A stretch of DNA of 64,000 nt, from assembly GCF_025398035.1 (NCBI RefSeq), contig NZ_CP104558.1, positions 682,001 through 746,000 on the forward strand, in the 5' to 3' direction. The translations under genes and the position numbers were made by a program. Source of the stretch: Rossellomorea vietnamensis. GTDB lineage: Bacteria; Bacillota; Bacilli; Bacillales; Bacillaceae_B. The notes beneath the pieces were generated by a model, which searched no databases, was not told where the DNA came from, and saw nothing but the letters and a program-made list of their open reading frames with translations. This document shows positions 35,137 to 43,528 of this stretch, in pieces; the stretch's first letter is position 1; each line of letters starts with the position of its first letter.

Positions 35137-35164
35137 ATTATAAAATAAATCCCCTTTTTATCCA
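35137..35164 (-). promoter_or_regulatory. Promoter of the leader ORF/CD3324-type transcript
   Basis: Minus strand TGGATA (35159-35164), 16 bp, TATAAT (35137-35142). Transcription would start near 35130, a few bases before the strong ribosome site. Confidence 0.6.
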
Positions 35165-35204
35165 TACATTTAATTCTTATATAAACGAATCAACACGATG
35201 AATA

Positions 35205-35213
35205 TGGTATAAT
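35205..35213 (+). promoter_or_regulatory. Extended -10 promoter of the GNAT gene at 35243
   Basis: TGGTATAAT, an extended -10 element with no clear -35, 30 bp before the start codon. Confidence 0.5.
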
Positions 35214-35242
35214 CTTCTAAATATAATAAAGGAGATGTTCCA

Positions 35243-35788
35243 ATGTTTTCATTCACAGTGGATAAAGAGATTTCAATCGAGCTATTTCAACAGCACCATA
35301 AGGAGGAATTATACGAACTGATTGATTCGAACCGGGATCATCTTCGACAGTGGCTTCTATGGGTAGATAAACGCCAATCACCAGGGGATTTAGAGCCGGT
35401 CATCCCTATTTGGATCCGGAATTATGCGGAAAACAACGGATTTGATGCAGGGATACGTTATCATGGGAGATTGGTCGGTATGGTCGGACTCCATTTTATC
35501 GATTGGAAAAACCGTAGCACGAGCATTGGATATCTCCTCAGTGAACAAGCACAAGGAAAAGGGATCATCACACGTGCCATTACCTCCCTCGTAAACTATT
35601 TATTTAACGAACTGGATCTTAACAGGGTGGAAATCCAATGTGCCTTCAACAATGAGAAAAGCATAGGTGTTCCCATACGTTTAGGATTTACAAAAGAAGG
35701 CATCACACGGGATGGGCAGTGGTTATATGATCATTATGAAGACCTTGTAACCTATAGTATGTTAAAAAAAGATTGGCCCGTTTCATAA
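35243..35788 (+). CDS. GNAT N-acetyltransferase, RimJ/RimL (YdaF-like)
   Basis: 181-residue acetyltransferase of the ribosomal-protein type. Motif A SIGYLLSEQAQGKGIITRAITSLVNYLFNELDLNRVEIQC and the following NNEKSIGVPIRLGFTKEG (motif B) are standard for RimL/YdaF. AAAGGAGATGTTCC precedes the ATG. Monocistronic, with a perfect 15-bp terminator. Possible targets are the N-termini of ribosomal proteins or small amines; not decided by sequence. Confidence 0.88.
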   Translation: MFSFTVDKEISIELFQQHHKEELYELIDSNRDHLRQWLLWVDKRQSPGDLEPVIPIWIRNYAENNGFDAGIRYHGRLVGMVGLHFIDWKNRSTSIGYLLSEQAQGKGIITRAITSLVNYLFNELDLNRVEIQCAFNNEKSIGVPIRLGFTKEGITRDGQWLYDHYEDLVTYSMLKKDWPVS

Positions 35789-35800
35789 AATCAACGGAAT

Positions 35801-35835
35801 AAAACAACCAGTTTTTGAAGAAAACTGGTTGTTTT
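35801..35835 (+). terminator. Terminator after the YdaF-like gene
   Basis: AAAACAACCAGTTTT-TGAAG-AAAACTGGTTGTTTT, a perfect 15-bp stem. Confidence 0.9.
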
Positions 35836-35934
35836 ATGTTCAGTTGGAACTTTATATTCTATAAATTAAAGTTTTTTTACCGTCTACAATTGTTGAACGT
35901 TCTTATTTTCAGAGTTTATTGCACAATGAGCCTA

Positions 35935-36501
35935 TCAGCTTCCGGATATTTTCCCATACACACATGTATCCGTTAATCGTTCTCCATCGACTGACAAGTC
36001 TTCATTTCGAAGGATCCCCTCCAATTCATAGCCGAGTCTTTCCGGAACCGCCCGGCTTTTGTCATTCGTGGATTCACATCTTATCTCGACTCTTTTTCCA
36101 TTCAGCTCATTCAGAGCCAATTCGGTTAGCTTCCCGACTGCTTCGGCCATATATCCATTTCCACTCATTCGGGTGTCGATCCAATATCCGATTTCAAATT
36201 TCGGAACACTCCAATCGATATTGTGAAAACCTGTAGAACCTACGAATTTATTGGTATCTTTCAAAAAGATCAAATATCTTAGGCTTTCCCTGGTAATGAA
36301 CTTGGCGTGTGCTTCACGGGTGTTCGTCTCCGTTTCTTCAACAGATGGGTTACTTCGGGCGAAGCCGAGCCACGGCTGTAATTCAGATAAGGAAGCCTTG
36401 ATCGCCGCATTGACTGCAGTGCCGTCACCCGGTTGAGGTATCCTTAGTTTCAGTCTTTCTGTTTCAATCATTGTAGGAACTTCAATTAATACGGTATTCA
36501 T
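35935..36501 (-). CDS. GNAT N-acetyltransferase, RimJ/RimL type
   Basis: 188 residues. ETERLKLRIPQPGDG at the N-terminus and EIGYWIDTRMSGNGYMAEAVGKLTELALNELNGKRVEIRCESTNDKSRAVPERLGYELEG carry the family motifs A and B. The acetyl-CoA loop reads MSGNGYM, a variant of Q/RGxGxG/A with Asn in the middle. AAGGGAG precedes the ATG. Paralogue of the convergent neighbour on the other strand. Confidence 0.85.
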   Translation of the reverse strand: MNTVLIEVPTMIETERLKLRIPQPGDGTAVNAAIKASLSELQPWLGFARSNPSVEETETNTREAHAKFITRESLRYLIFLKDTNKFVGSTGFHNIDWSVPKFEIGYWIDTRMSGNGYMAEAVGKLTELALNELNGKRVEIRCESTNDKSRAVPERLGYELEGILRNEDLSVDGERLTDTCVYGKISGS

Positions 36502-36813
36502 TTCAAAACACTCCCTTGAATTAAATAAAAAAACCTCCTCCTAAAAGACCTGAATCTTACGGACGAGAGTCACCACCTCAGTTATCTTCATTGTACGATT
36601 CCAACCTTGATGGATTTCACAAAACAATCCGAGCATAGACCAGATTTTCACAATCCACTGTTCGAATCGAATAAATTGGAAATATTATAAATTATTGAAA
36701 TTATATGGTAAAATCAACTTCTTTGTCAATATACCTGGTATACTATTAATCGCCTATACTAAATATGCATAATGCTCTATACTAAAGGAAAAAGATTCAA
36801 CTGGAGGATGAAA

Positions 36814-37629
36814 ATGACTCACCATACAATTACCACTTCCACAGGGGATCAATTGCTTGATAGAAAATGGGAAATCGCCAACTCGATCTTCTCTGAACTT
36901 GCAACCTCGTACCCCGACCTATATAAAGAGGAAAGAAGAAGTGACAGTCTGCCATATTTTGTTCGGCTCATCGAACTCATTGGCAATGGATTACTGAAGG
37001 AAGAAAGCTTTGAGAGTCATTCAAGGAATTGGGGAAAAGAGGTTGGAAGACTTGCTTGCGGTCAAGGAATCCCTCTCAATATGTCAATAAGTAAAGTCTC
37101 TTTGTATAAAAAAGCGATATTGGAAGATGTAATCCTTCAAAATGATGACACTCTGACGAAAGAGATCTTTCTGGAGATTACACATGATATCGACGAATCG
37201 TTCACAACGATGATTTCCGCTTTTTGTGAAGCGTATAGTGAATTTGCAGATGAGCAGTTGAAGATCTCGGAGGAAAAATATCTTTCCTTATCTACGCCGG
37301 TCGTCCCCATCTTCTCAGACTTGGCTGTACTGCCATTAATAGGTCAAGTCGATGAAGTTCGTGGAGAAATGATGGCAGAGCATGTTCTGCTCGAGTGCAA
37401 AAAGCTTTCCATACAACAATTGATCATTGACCTCTCCGGTGTGTATGAAGTGAATCCGTTATTTCAACAAGGGGTCATGAAACTGATTGACAGCCTTAAA
37501 TTACTTGGAATTGAACCGATTTTATCAGGGATGCGCCCCGAGATGAGTATCGAATTTGTGCAAATGGGAATTAACATTTCTACAATTAAAGTCTATCAAA
37601 CACTTAATAAAGCAGTAGAAGCACATTAA
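36814..37629 (+). CDS. RsbR-family stressosome protein with STAS domain
   Basis: 271 residues, the length of RsbR proteins: an N-terminal helical sensor domain (non-heme-globin-like, about 1-130), a linker helix and a C-terminal STAS domain (about 155-265, QQLIIDLSGVYEVNPLFQQG, ILSGMRPEMSIEFVQMGI). In B. subtilis RsbRA, RsbT phosphorylates T171 and T205. Here the position aligned with T171 is Pro (VNP), and the T205 position is Ser (ILSGMRPE). It is therefore probably a divergent co-antagonist. ATG at 36814 chosen for GGAGG 6 nt upstream. Confidence 0.82.
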   Translation: MTHHTITTSTGDQLLDRKWEIANSIFSELATSYPDLYKEERRSDSLPYFVRLIELIGNGLLKEESFESHSRNWGKEVGRLACGQGIPLNMSISKVSLYKKAILEDVILQNDDTLTKEIFLEITHDIDESFTTMISAFCEAYSEFADEQLKISEEKYLSLSTPVVPIFSDLAVLPLIGQVDEVRGEMMAEHVLLECKKLSIQQLIIDLSGVYEVNPLFQQGVMKLIDSLKLLGIEPILSGMRPEMSIEFVQMGINISTIKVYQTLNKAVEAH

Positions 37630-37646
37630 TTGCTCCTATATAGATG

Positions 37647-37679
37647 AAAAAGGACATCACAAGCTGAGGTCCTTTTTTA
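37647..37679 (+). terminator. Terminator after the RsbR-like gene
   Basis: AAAGGAC-ATCACAAGCTGAG-GTCCTTT followed by TTTTATT. Confidence 0.75.
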
Positions 37680-37719
37680 TTAGTATATCAGTTCCTTATC
37701 CTACGTTTAGATTAGAGAA

Positions 37720-38460
37720 TCAGTCTGTTTTCCTTGATCTAATAATAAGAAATGATGGCCTTCGTTCTTCATTTTTTAAACTCGGTATTAGGTCGATCCC
37801 TTCCTTTGTGGGCAGGGGCTCCAACATCTTTTCCAACATGAAACCATGATCAGTTAGACCATTCACCAAGGTCGTTATTGTCCTGTGATATTTGATCACT
37901 CCGTCTACATACCAATGCTGTTCCCGTTTCCCTTCTTCCCGGTAATGATCAAGAGCCCAGTGCAGCCGGTCCCCTTCTGCATTTTGCCACCAATTTTTCA
38001 TGTCCTTTCTGGCGGTTACGACTGGGTGCTCAGTTGAGTAGATTAACAACCCGCCCGGCTTTAAAAAGGAGTGGAGCTTTCGGATCAAAAATTCATAGTC
38101 TTCTATATAATGGATCGCCAGTGAACTTACAATCAAGTCAAAAGGTTCTTTTTGAAAGGATAGATCTTCAATCGGACTGCAAACGTATGTTATATTTTCG
38201 TCTTTATTTTCTACTAATGCCCTGGAGATCATCTTTTCAGAAATATCCACCCCTACGACAGCTGATGCACCCATTTCAATACAGTATTTCGACATCCCGC
38301 CGGTTCCGCATCCAAGATCCATTACCCTTTTCCCTTTCAGATCTGGAAGTGTATCTTTCATTGCAGGCTGTTCTAGGAAATCATTATAGGTCATTTTGGA
38401 ATCGCGCAAATTCATATATCCTTCAAAAAATGTGGGGTTATCATAAATGTTTTGCTTCAT
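37720..38460 (-). CDS. Class I SAM-dependent methyltransferase
   Basis: About 246 residues. The SAM motif I VMDLGCGTGGMSKYCIEMGASAVVGVDISEKMI (near 45-75), motif II FDLIVSSLAIHYIEDYEFLI and motif III LKPGGLLIYSTEHPV are clear. Methyltransf_11 type; substrate unknown. Two ATGs overlap after AAGGAG; I chose the second (38460), which has better spacing. It lies 35 bp after the start of the fusion hydrolase gene's 3' end with no terminator between, so co-transcription is possible. Confidence 0.85.
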   Translation of the reverse strand: MKQNIYDNPTFFEGYMNLRDSKMTYNDFLEQPAMKDTLPDLKGKRVMDLGCGTGGMSKYCIEMGASAVVGVDISEKMISRALVENKDENITYVCSPIEDLSFQKEPFDLIVSSLAIHYIEDYEFLIRKLHSFLKPGGLLIYSTEHPVVTARKDMKNWWQNAEGDRLHWALDHYREEGKREQHWYVDGVIKYHRTITTLVNGLTDHGFMLEKMLEPLPTKEGIDLIPSLKNEERRPSFLIIRSRKTD

Positions 38461-38494
38461 CATTCTCCTTCTTTCTCTTATTATTCATCGGTTT

Positions 38495-39952
38495 TCAAAT
38501 AGGTTGACCAGGCTCAAAAACCCGTTTCATCAGGTTCCTATCAAAAATATGGACGGGCTTAGTACCCAGTACTTCCATTTTGCCACTCTTGATTTTCAGA
38601 CCGGTCTCTTCACTCAGGGCTATGACAGGCTTACGGTATGCCTGAATAAATTGATGGATCAATGGGTCATTTTCTTCCTCGTAATGACACCATATCGAAA
38701 AGTCATTTAGAAAAGACAATCCACCTATCGTCTTGAGCTGGACATCATTATCATCCATATGGATGCACGTTGCTTTATTACTGCCCATGACAATTGCACC
38801 TGCACTGCCGCCGTAAATCATGCCGCCTTCTTCTTTGAAAGCGGACAAGTGAACGTGGAAATCCGATTGAAGAATGTGATGCATTAAACTGAACGTGTTC
38901 CCACCTCCTATATACACTGCAGAGTATCTCTTAAGGTCTTCCATAGTTTTCCCCTTAAGATCCACCCACATCGTAATGTCTTGAACCCCCAAAGGTGCAA
39001 ACACACTCTTAATCCACTCATAACACGCCTCATACGAAATATCACCCTGGTCCATAGCCATCGGCAGATATAATAACGACTTCCCCCCGGTCAACTCACC
39101 TGCAAACTCCCTATCAATCGACAACGTCTGATCACTATCCCCACCGCCAGAAAGATATAAAGCACCCAACATGACCACCTCTTCATCCTTGAACAAGTAT
39201 TCAAAAATCATCGGTACCCTTTCTCTCCATGCTATTTCGTTGTGCTCCGCACCATCAATTATTTCAAAGCGGCAGTCCTGAACTTTTTCTTTGAGTATCT
39301 GATAGACATCCCGGCTTGAATCGATGTAGGTCAAATCATCAATGGTTTCTGTATTTTCTTTTGTTCCGATATCCATGTAAAAACGTTCTACCTGGGACAG
39401 ATCACTTTCTTTGATCAAGTCCTCGATTTCCAATTGATTGAACCAATAAGCAGATGAAATGGATGCTACTTTTTTAAAAATATGAGGATATTTGCACGCA
39501 GCATAGGTCGATATCAGTCCACCCATTGAACTTCCAGCCATGCTTGTTTCTTCTGGATTCGTCCGGTACGTGCGATCGATCAGGGGCTTTAATTCATTTA
39601 CGATGAATTCGATATACTCCTTGCCCTCTCCCCCTATCGATGTGCGATCTGCTGAAAACACATCAGTCATTTCCATACTTTCCCACGGCCCATATTCGTC
39701 CAACCTTTTTAATCCATCATTGCAGTCAATCCCAACTACAATGAGATCCATCTTTTCCTTATCTAGATACTCTCCGATTCTCCATGCCATTCCATATCCG
39801 GCATCTTCATCCCGGTAAAGATTTTGCCCATCGTGCATGTAAAGTACTTTGTACCTTTTGGTTTCCATTTCATGATAATTCTCCGGTAAATAAACACGTA
39901 CGGTTCTCTTACGATTTAAAGGTGTTATGTTTACTTCAAAATGTTCATACAT
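38495..39952 (-). CDS. Alpha/beta-hydrolase esterase fused to an S51-family (cyanophycinase/PepE-like) peptidase
   Basis: 485 residues, one frame, two domains. N-terminal 1-255: putative esterase of the IroE/EstD type, with G-S-S142-M-G nucleophile elbow (GSSMGG) and H237 (AEHNEIAW) as catalytic His. C-terminal 260-485: peptidase S51 fold with the nucleophile in GGS383AGA and YIGGGNTF before it. Together they could cleave an ester and an amide or peptide bond in one substrate. No signal peptide. No known two-domain enzyme with this order comes to mind; a siderophore- or peptide-processing role is a guess. Confidence 0.85.
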   Translation of the reverse strand: MYEHFEVNITPLNRKRTVRVYLPENYHEMETKRYKVLYMHDGQNLYRDEDAGYGMAWRIGEYLDKEKMDLIVVGIDCNDGLKRLDEYGPWESMEMTDVFSADRTSIGGEGKEYIEFIVNELKPLIDRTYRTNPEETSMAGSSMGGLISTYAACKYPHIFKKVASISSAYWFNQLEIEDLIKESDLSQVERFYMDIGTKENTETIDDLTYIDSSRDVYQILKEKVQDCRFEIIDGAEHNEIAWRERVPMIFEYLFKDEEVVMLGALYLSGGGDSDQTLSIDREFAGELTGGKSLLYLPMAMDQGDISYEACYEWIKSVFAPLGVQDITMWVDLKGKTMEDLKRYSAVYIGGGNTFSLMHHILQSDFHVHLSAFKEEGGMIYGGSAGAIVMGSNKATCIHMDDNDVQLKTIGGLSFLNDFSIWCHYEEENDPLIHQFIQAYRKPVIALSEETGLKIKSGKMEVLGTKPVHIFDRNLMKRVFEPGQPI

Positions 39953-40077
39953 ACGTTTAACTCCTCTAATGCTTTTTATGTAAAGTGTACCATGAATAGT
40001 AGAGTATAGGCCTATGTATTTTGGAATTGAAAAAGAGAAAGGGAATGAAGCAGTCAGATGATTCTTGTCCTATCCAT

Positions 40078-40110
40078 CAAAAAGGTGCATCTTCTCTAAA
40101 GAAGTGCACC
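40078..40110 (-). terminator. Terminator after the M14 peptidase gene
   Basis: Minus strand GGTGCACTTC-TTTA-GAGAAGATGCACC (one bulge) then TTTTTG. Confidence 0.8.
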
Positions 40111-40123
40111 CGATAAACATTCC

Positions 40124-41173
40124 TTATTCACTTTCACTTCGATTATATGAGCTTTCAGGGAGCGTATCCCAGAATGAGGTATCCACCTCTTCAATGGAGC
40201 CATCAGCAATCGCCTTTGCCGTCGCCTCTAAACTAATGACCGCTTGCTTTATAAGATATCCATTGCTCTTCTGACCGAGGACATAATCCTCTCTATAGTG
40301 ATCAGCCATACCCCTCATCTCAAAAAGGAGGGTCGCAATCCCGTATTCAGCCGCAAGTCCATTTCGGCTAATCGTTTGAGCGGAACCACCAATGTATTTA
40401 GAGAGGGTCCCGAATCCGCGGCTTTCAACCGTGTTATATAAGACTGCACCAAGCTGTTTTGATTTTTCTACGACTTCAGGATCTACTTCTTCATTAGTCG
40501 GATATAAAATGGAACCGGAGACAAGCTCATCTGTATCCCCTAGAGTGGTTTCTGCCCCTTGATGATGAAGGTCAATCATGTAATCAGGCATATATTCCTG
40601 TAGGACGTTTTCATGAAGTGCCTTTGTTTCAGGCTGATTCCGATCGACATGATCACGATTCAAATCCACCCCATTCGCATTGTAGCGCGTGTGGGTCCCC
40701 GACACATAATCATCCAATGAAAAATCCACGTCACCTTCTGCCCCATCCACATTCAAGCGGGGAACAACCAGAATGTTCACGTTTTCCAGCAATTCGTTCA
40801 CTTCTTTTGAGTTTGATGTTAAGTGCTTGATAAACTGAAGAGCTCCTTCAGTCGTCAATGTTTCATTACCGTGCTGCTGAGTTAAATAAAGGACTGTCGG
40901 ATTATCCTCATTGTTTCCGAATTTTGCCAGATAAAGATCTCTGCCTTTGACAGACTGGCCGAACACTTCCAGTGAAAGAGCATCTGATTTCTGATCCAGA
41001 TGTTCTAGCATGCTCGCCATTTCTTCGTAACTATGAAGACGCTCGTTTTTAATCGTCTCGTTTCCTTTATAATCTGGGCCATCCGCAAGAACCGATACTC
41101 CCGGGGCAGTGTAGGATATTCCTGACGCTACCAACACACTTGAAAGAGCACCAATCATTAGTTTCTTCTTCAT
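40124..41173 (-). CDS. Secreted M14-family zinc carboxypeptidase
   Basis: 349-residue precursor. Signal peptide MKKKLMIGALSSVLVASGISY, cleaved near residue 22-30. Zinc ligands H101 and E104 (QQHGNET), with the third His in DLHHQG and the catalytic Glu region near LLFEMRG. Family members cut C-terminal residues or gamma-D-Glu bonds of peptidoglycan. GAGGAGG precedes the ATG at 41173; the longer upstream frame is unlikely to be used. Own terminator. Extracellular location inferred from the signal. Confidence 0.87.
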   Translation of the reverse strand: MKKKLMIGALSSVLVASGISYTAPGVSVLADGPDYKGNETIKNERLHSYEEMASMLEHLDQKSDALSLEVFGQSVKGRDLYLAKFGNNEDNPTVLYLTQQHGNETLTTEGALQFIKHLTSNSKEVNELLENVNILVVPRLNVDGAEGDVDFSLDDYVSGTHTRYNANGVDLNRDHVDRNQPETKALHENVLQEYMPDYMIDLHHQGAETTLGDTDELVSGSILYPTNEEVDPEVVEKSKQLGAVLYNTVESRGFGTLSKYIGGSAQTISRNGLAAEYGIATLLFEMRGMADHYREDYVLGQKSNGYLIKQAVISLEATAKAIADGSIEEVDTSFWDTLPESSYNRSESE

Positions 41174-41377
41174 TATGTATTCCTCCTCATATTTCGTCTC
41201 CCTCATATAATTAAAGATGAAAAGATCGAAACCCTTTTCCTTTTTAAAAAATGAAACATTGGGACCGAGTTCCGTAATGGTGTATAGATAATCAGTCCTA
41301 TCATTTCCAAAAAATGTTTACTTTTGTCGAACTATTGAAGCGAGACGAATGGTTCAGTATCTTTTTGCCTGTATTCC

Positions 41378-41408
41378 ACAAAAAAAGAAGCCCACTATCA
41401 TCAGCTTC
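41378..41408 (-). terminator. Terminator after the lipase gene
   Basis: Minus strand AGAAGC...GCTTCT then TTTTTTTG. Confidence 0.7.
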
Positions 41409-41430
41409 TCTAAACTCTAATTCTTCATTT

Positions 41431-42918
41431 TTACTGCGCAAACACCTTACCTGTTGAATCGACATAAATCGTCTTGATGATGGTTCGATTAAACTTATTT
41501 TTGTTCTTTTTACCATCTAAATCAACGGTTATATTATAAACCCCTTCTCCGAGCTTCGGCAGTTTTAAAGAGCCATTTTTGGATTTCACATTATGCTCTT
41601 TCAACTTTCCATTTTTATAATATTCCAGAGTCATATCGTGAATCAGATCAACTTTTTTGTCCTTTTTATTCAAAATGATTTCATCCTGGACTATATTAAC
41701 TTCAACGCTATCATTCAACAGACTGTCAAAGGAAACGACCATAAGGTACTTTTCAGGTGATGAAGGGTGTGATTCCAAGGTCCACTCACCAGATGCTGGT
41801 TTTTGAATCGTAATTGTGTGATGATAGGCCCCTTTGAAATACTCACTGTCATCTTTTTTTACATGAAAGGAAGAAGTCATTTTCCCTGAGGGATCTTTCA
41901 AAGCCATTTGAGAGGAAGAGCTATCACTGACCCAGTCAAAGGTGACCGACTCTGCACCAGCTTCCACCATAACTTTTTCTACTTTCTTCCCATTCGTTTC
42001 CCCTCCTCTGACAAACCAGGATGCCTCAGTGTTGAGGGAAGATGACTGCTCCTTACTTAGAGTCTTTGAACCCGTGGAATTTATGTTGGTTTCATTCAAG
42101 TAATCCCTAAATAAACTGAATGTGGACGATCCCTCTTTGATGGTGAAATGATTCCAGTCCCCCACCCTCAATTCTGTGGCATACGGCAGTCTTGAACTAT
42201 TGACCGTAACCGCCCCGTCATTGCTTCCATAAGGTCTCAGATATAATCCACCCCAATACAAGGAACTTCCAAAGCTCCCCCACTTTGTCCCTCCGAACGT
42301 ATAGATCGGATTTTTATTGACATTAACATGCTGATCGGTTTCGGAGCGAAAATAAGCCATATACCCTGTTTGCAATGAGTAGGTGGCATCATTCTTACTG
42401 CCAAGGATGCCAGCAAGCCAACCCGCCCAACTGCTATAAGCCAAGTCCGCCAATTGGGAGCCGTGATGAGGTGTAGAAAGGGTGATCACTCTTGACACAT
42501 AAGGAAAGGCACCATAGTGAACGAGAGCCGATTGGGTATCGATTCCTCCTTTACTGTGGGCGACAACCACAACCTTCTCTCCGTAGTAATTGTAAATCTC
42601 TCGTATTTTTTGCGCCAGGAGCGCGCCGTTGTCCCACATATTCTTTGTAGGATACAAATCGATAAAAGCGGTTTCATATCCATTTTGGTAGGCGGTGTCG
42701 TACATATTGTTTTCGTTCCACCATGTATTGGAAGAGCTGTTTAAACCATGAACAAAAAGGATCGGTTGCTTAGAAGGAGCCACATACGAAGGAGTCGACC
42801 CTACATACCACTGTCCAGGAACTCCAGAAGGATCATCATTTCCGAAAGATCCCGCCATACTCCAAGATGGCAGGAGTAAAAACAGTGCCAAAATCGTCAT
42901 ACTAATCTTTTTGATCAT
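41431..42918 (-). CDS. Secreted alpha/beta-hydrolase lipase/esterase
   Basis: 495-residue precursor with signal peptide MIKKISMTILALFLLLPSWSMAG. Residues about 50-290 are a PGAP1/LipA-like lipase fold: oxyanion segment PILFVHGLNSSS, nucleophile AHSKGG near 122 and a catalytic His near GDWNHF. The C-terminal 200 residues form a beta-rich accessory region (VEAGAESVTFDWVSDSS...), perhaps for substrate or surface binding. AAAGGAGAGAGGAT precedes the ATG. Triacylglycerol or phospholipid substrates are probable. Confidence 0.87.
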   Translation of the reverse strand: MIKKISMTILALFLLLPSWSMAGSFGNDDPSGVPGQWYVGSTPSYVAPSKQPILFVHGLNSSSNTWWNENNMYDTAYQNGYETAFIDLYPTKNMWDNGALLAQKIREIYNYYGEKVVVVAHSKGGIDTQSALVHYGAFPYVSRVITLSTPHHGSQLADLAYSSWAGWLAGILGSKNDATYSLQTGYMAYFRSETDQHVNVNKNPIYTFGGTKWGSFGSSLYWGGLYLRPYGSNDGAVTVNSSRLPYATELRVGDWNHFTIKEGSSTFSLFRDYLNETNINSTGSKTLSKEQSSSLNTEASWFVRGGETNGKKVEKVMVEAGAESVTFDWVSDSSSSQMALKDPSGKMTSSFHVKKDDSEYFKGAYHHTITIQKPASGEWTLESHPSSPEKYLMVVSFDSLLNDSVEVNIVQDEIILNKKDKKVDLIHDMTLEYYKNGKLKEHNVKSKNGSLKLPKLGEGVYNITVDLDGKKNKNKFNRTIIKTIYVDSTGKVFAQ

Positions 42919-43149
42919 ATCCTCTCTCCTTTGCCATTGAACTAAACCTGTAAAGTATATCGACATGATTCAGAAGATATGCCCGGATTAAGTAATATGT
43001 GAAGAAAGGTCTAAACGGTGATGCGAGATTAGTAAGAATGACTCAGATCGTTCATTTTAAATGGTCAATCATTCCACTTATATATTAAAATTGTGTAAAT
43101 CTATTTGATCAATCTTTTATTATCGTAAATCGTATGCTATAGTGTAATC

Positions 43150-43183
43150 AATCGATTTCGATTATCGATATCGAATATCGATA
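43150..43183 (+). promoter_or_regulatory. Overlapping inverted repeats before padR-chrA
   Basis: AATCGA-TT-TCGATT (43150-43163) and TATCGATAT-CGA-ATATCGATA (43163-43183), 20-53 bp before the PadR start. They are AT/CG-rich palindromes suitable for a PadR-type dimer, although they differ from the ATGT-8N-ACAT consensus of PadR itself. Confidence 0.6.
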
Positions 43184-43202
43184 TTAAACAGAGGTGATAA
43201 AA

Positions 43203-43511
43203 GTGGAAGATAAAGTATTACGGAAACTATTCCTCGGTTTCATTCAAATACACATTCTTCATCATGCCAAAGAGGAGCCCATTTATGGGACATGGATGCT
43301 GGAGGAACTGAGAGAACATGGATATAGCATCAGCTCGGGGACTTTGTATCCGATCCTGCATTCGATGGAAACCGACGGCCTTTTAATAAAAGAAGATAAA
43401 AACGTGGACGGGAAAATCAGGAAGTATTATTCCATCACTGATAAAGGAAGTGCAGTTTTGATTGAGGCCCGTAACAAAGCGTTCGAGCTCTTTAAAGAAA
43501 TCAAAGATTGA
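43203..43511 (+). CDS. PadR family transcriptional regulator
   Basis: 102 residues with a PadR winged helix (EPIYGTWMLEELREHGYSISSGTLYPILHSMETDGLLIKEDK, about 20-70). The GTG start at 43203 follows AGAGGTGA by 5 nt. It lies 17 bp before the chromate transporter gene in one operon, with palindromes upstream, so it probably represses the pair. Known PadR proteins respond to phenolic acids or drugs; the inducer here could be chromate or an oxidant, unproven. Confidence 0.88.
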   Translation: MEDKVLRKLFLGFIQIHILHHAKEEPIYGTWMLEELREHGYSISSGTLYPILHSMETDGLLIKEDKNVDGKIRKYYSITDKGSAVLIEARNKAFELFKEIKD

Positions 43512-43528
43512 TAAGAAGGTGAATAATC

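Noticed and set aside
36530..36600. A 10-codon GTG ORF after GAGGTG upstream of the GNAT gene at 35935
   Set aside because: The ribosome site touches the start codon, so translation is unlikely, and no competing hairpins were seen.
41301..41516. A 71-codon frame on the minus strand at the end of the lipase gene
   Set aside because: It overlaps the lipase 3' end and its terminator in another frame; no ribosome site.
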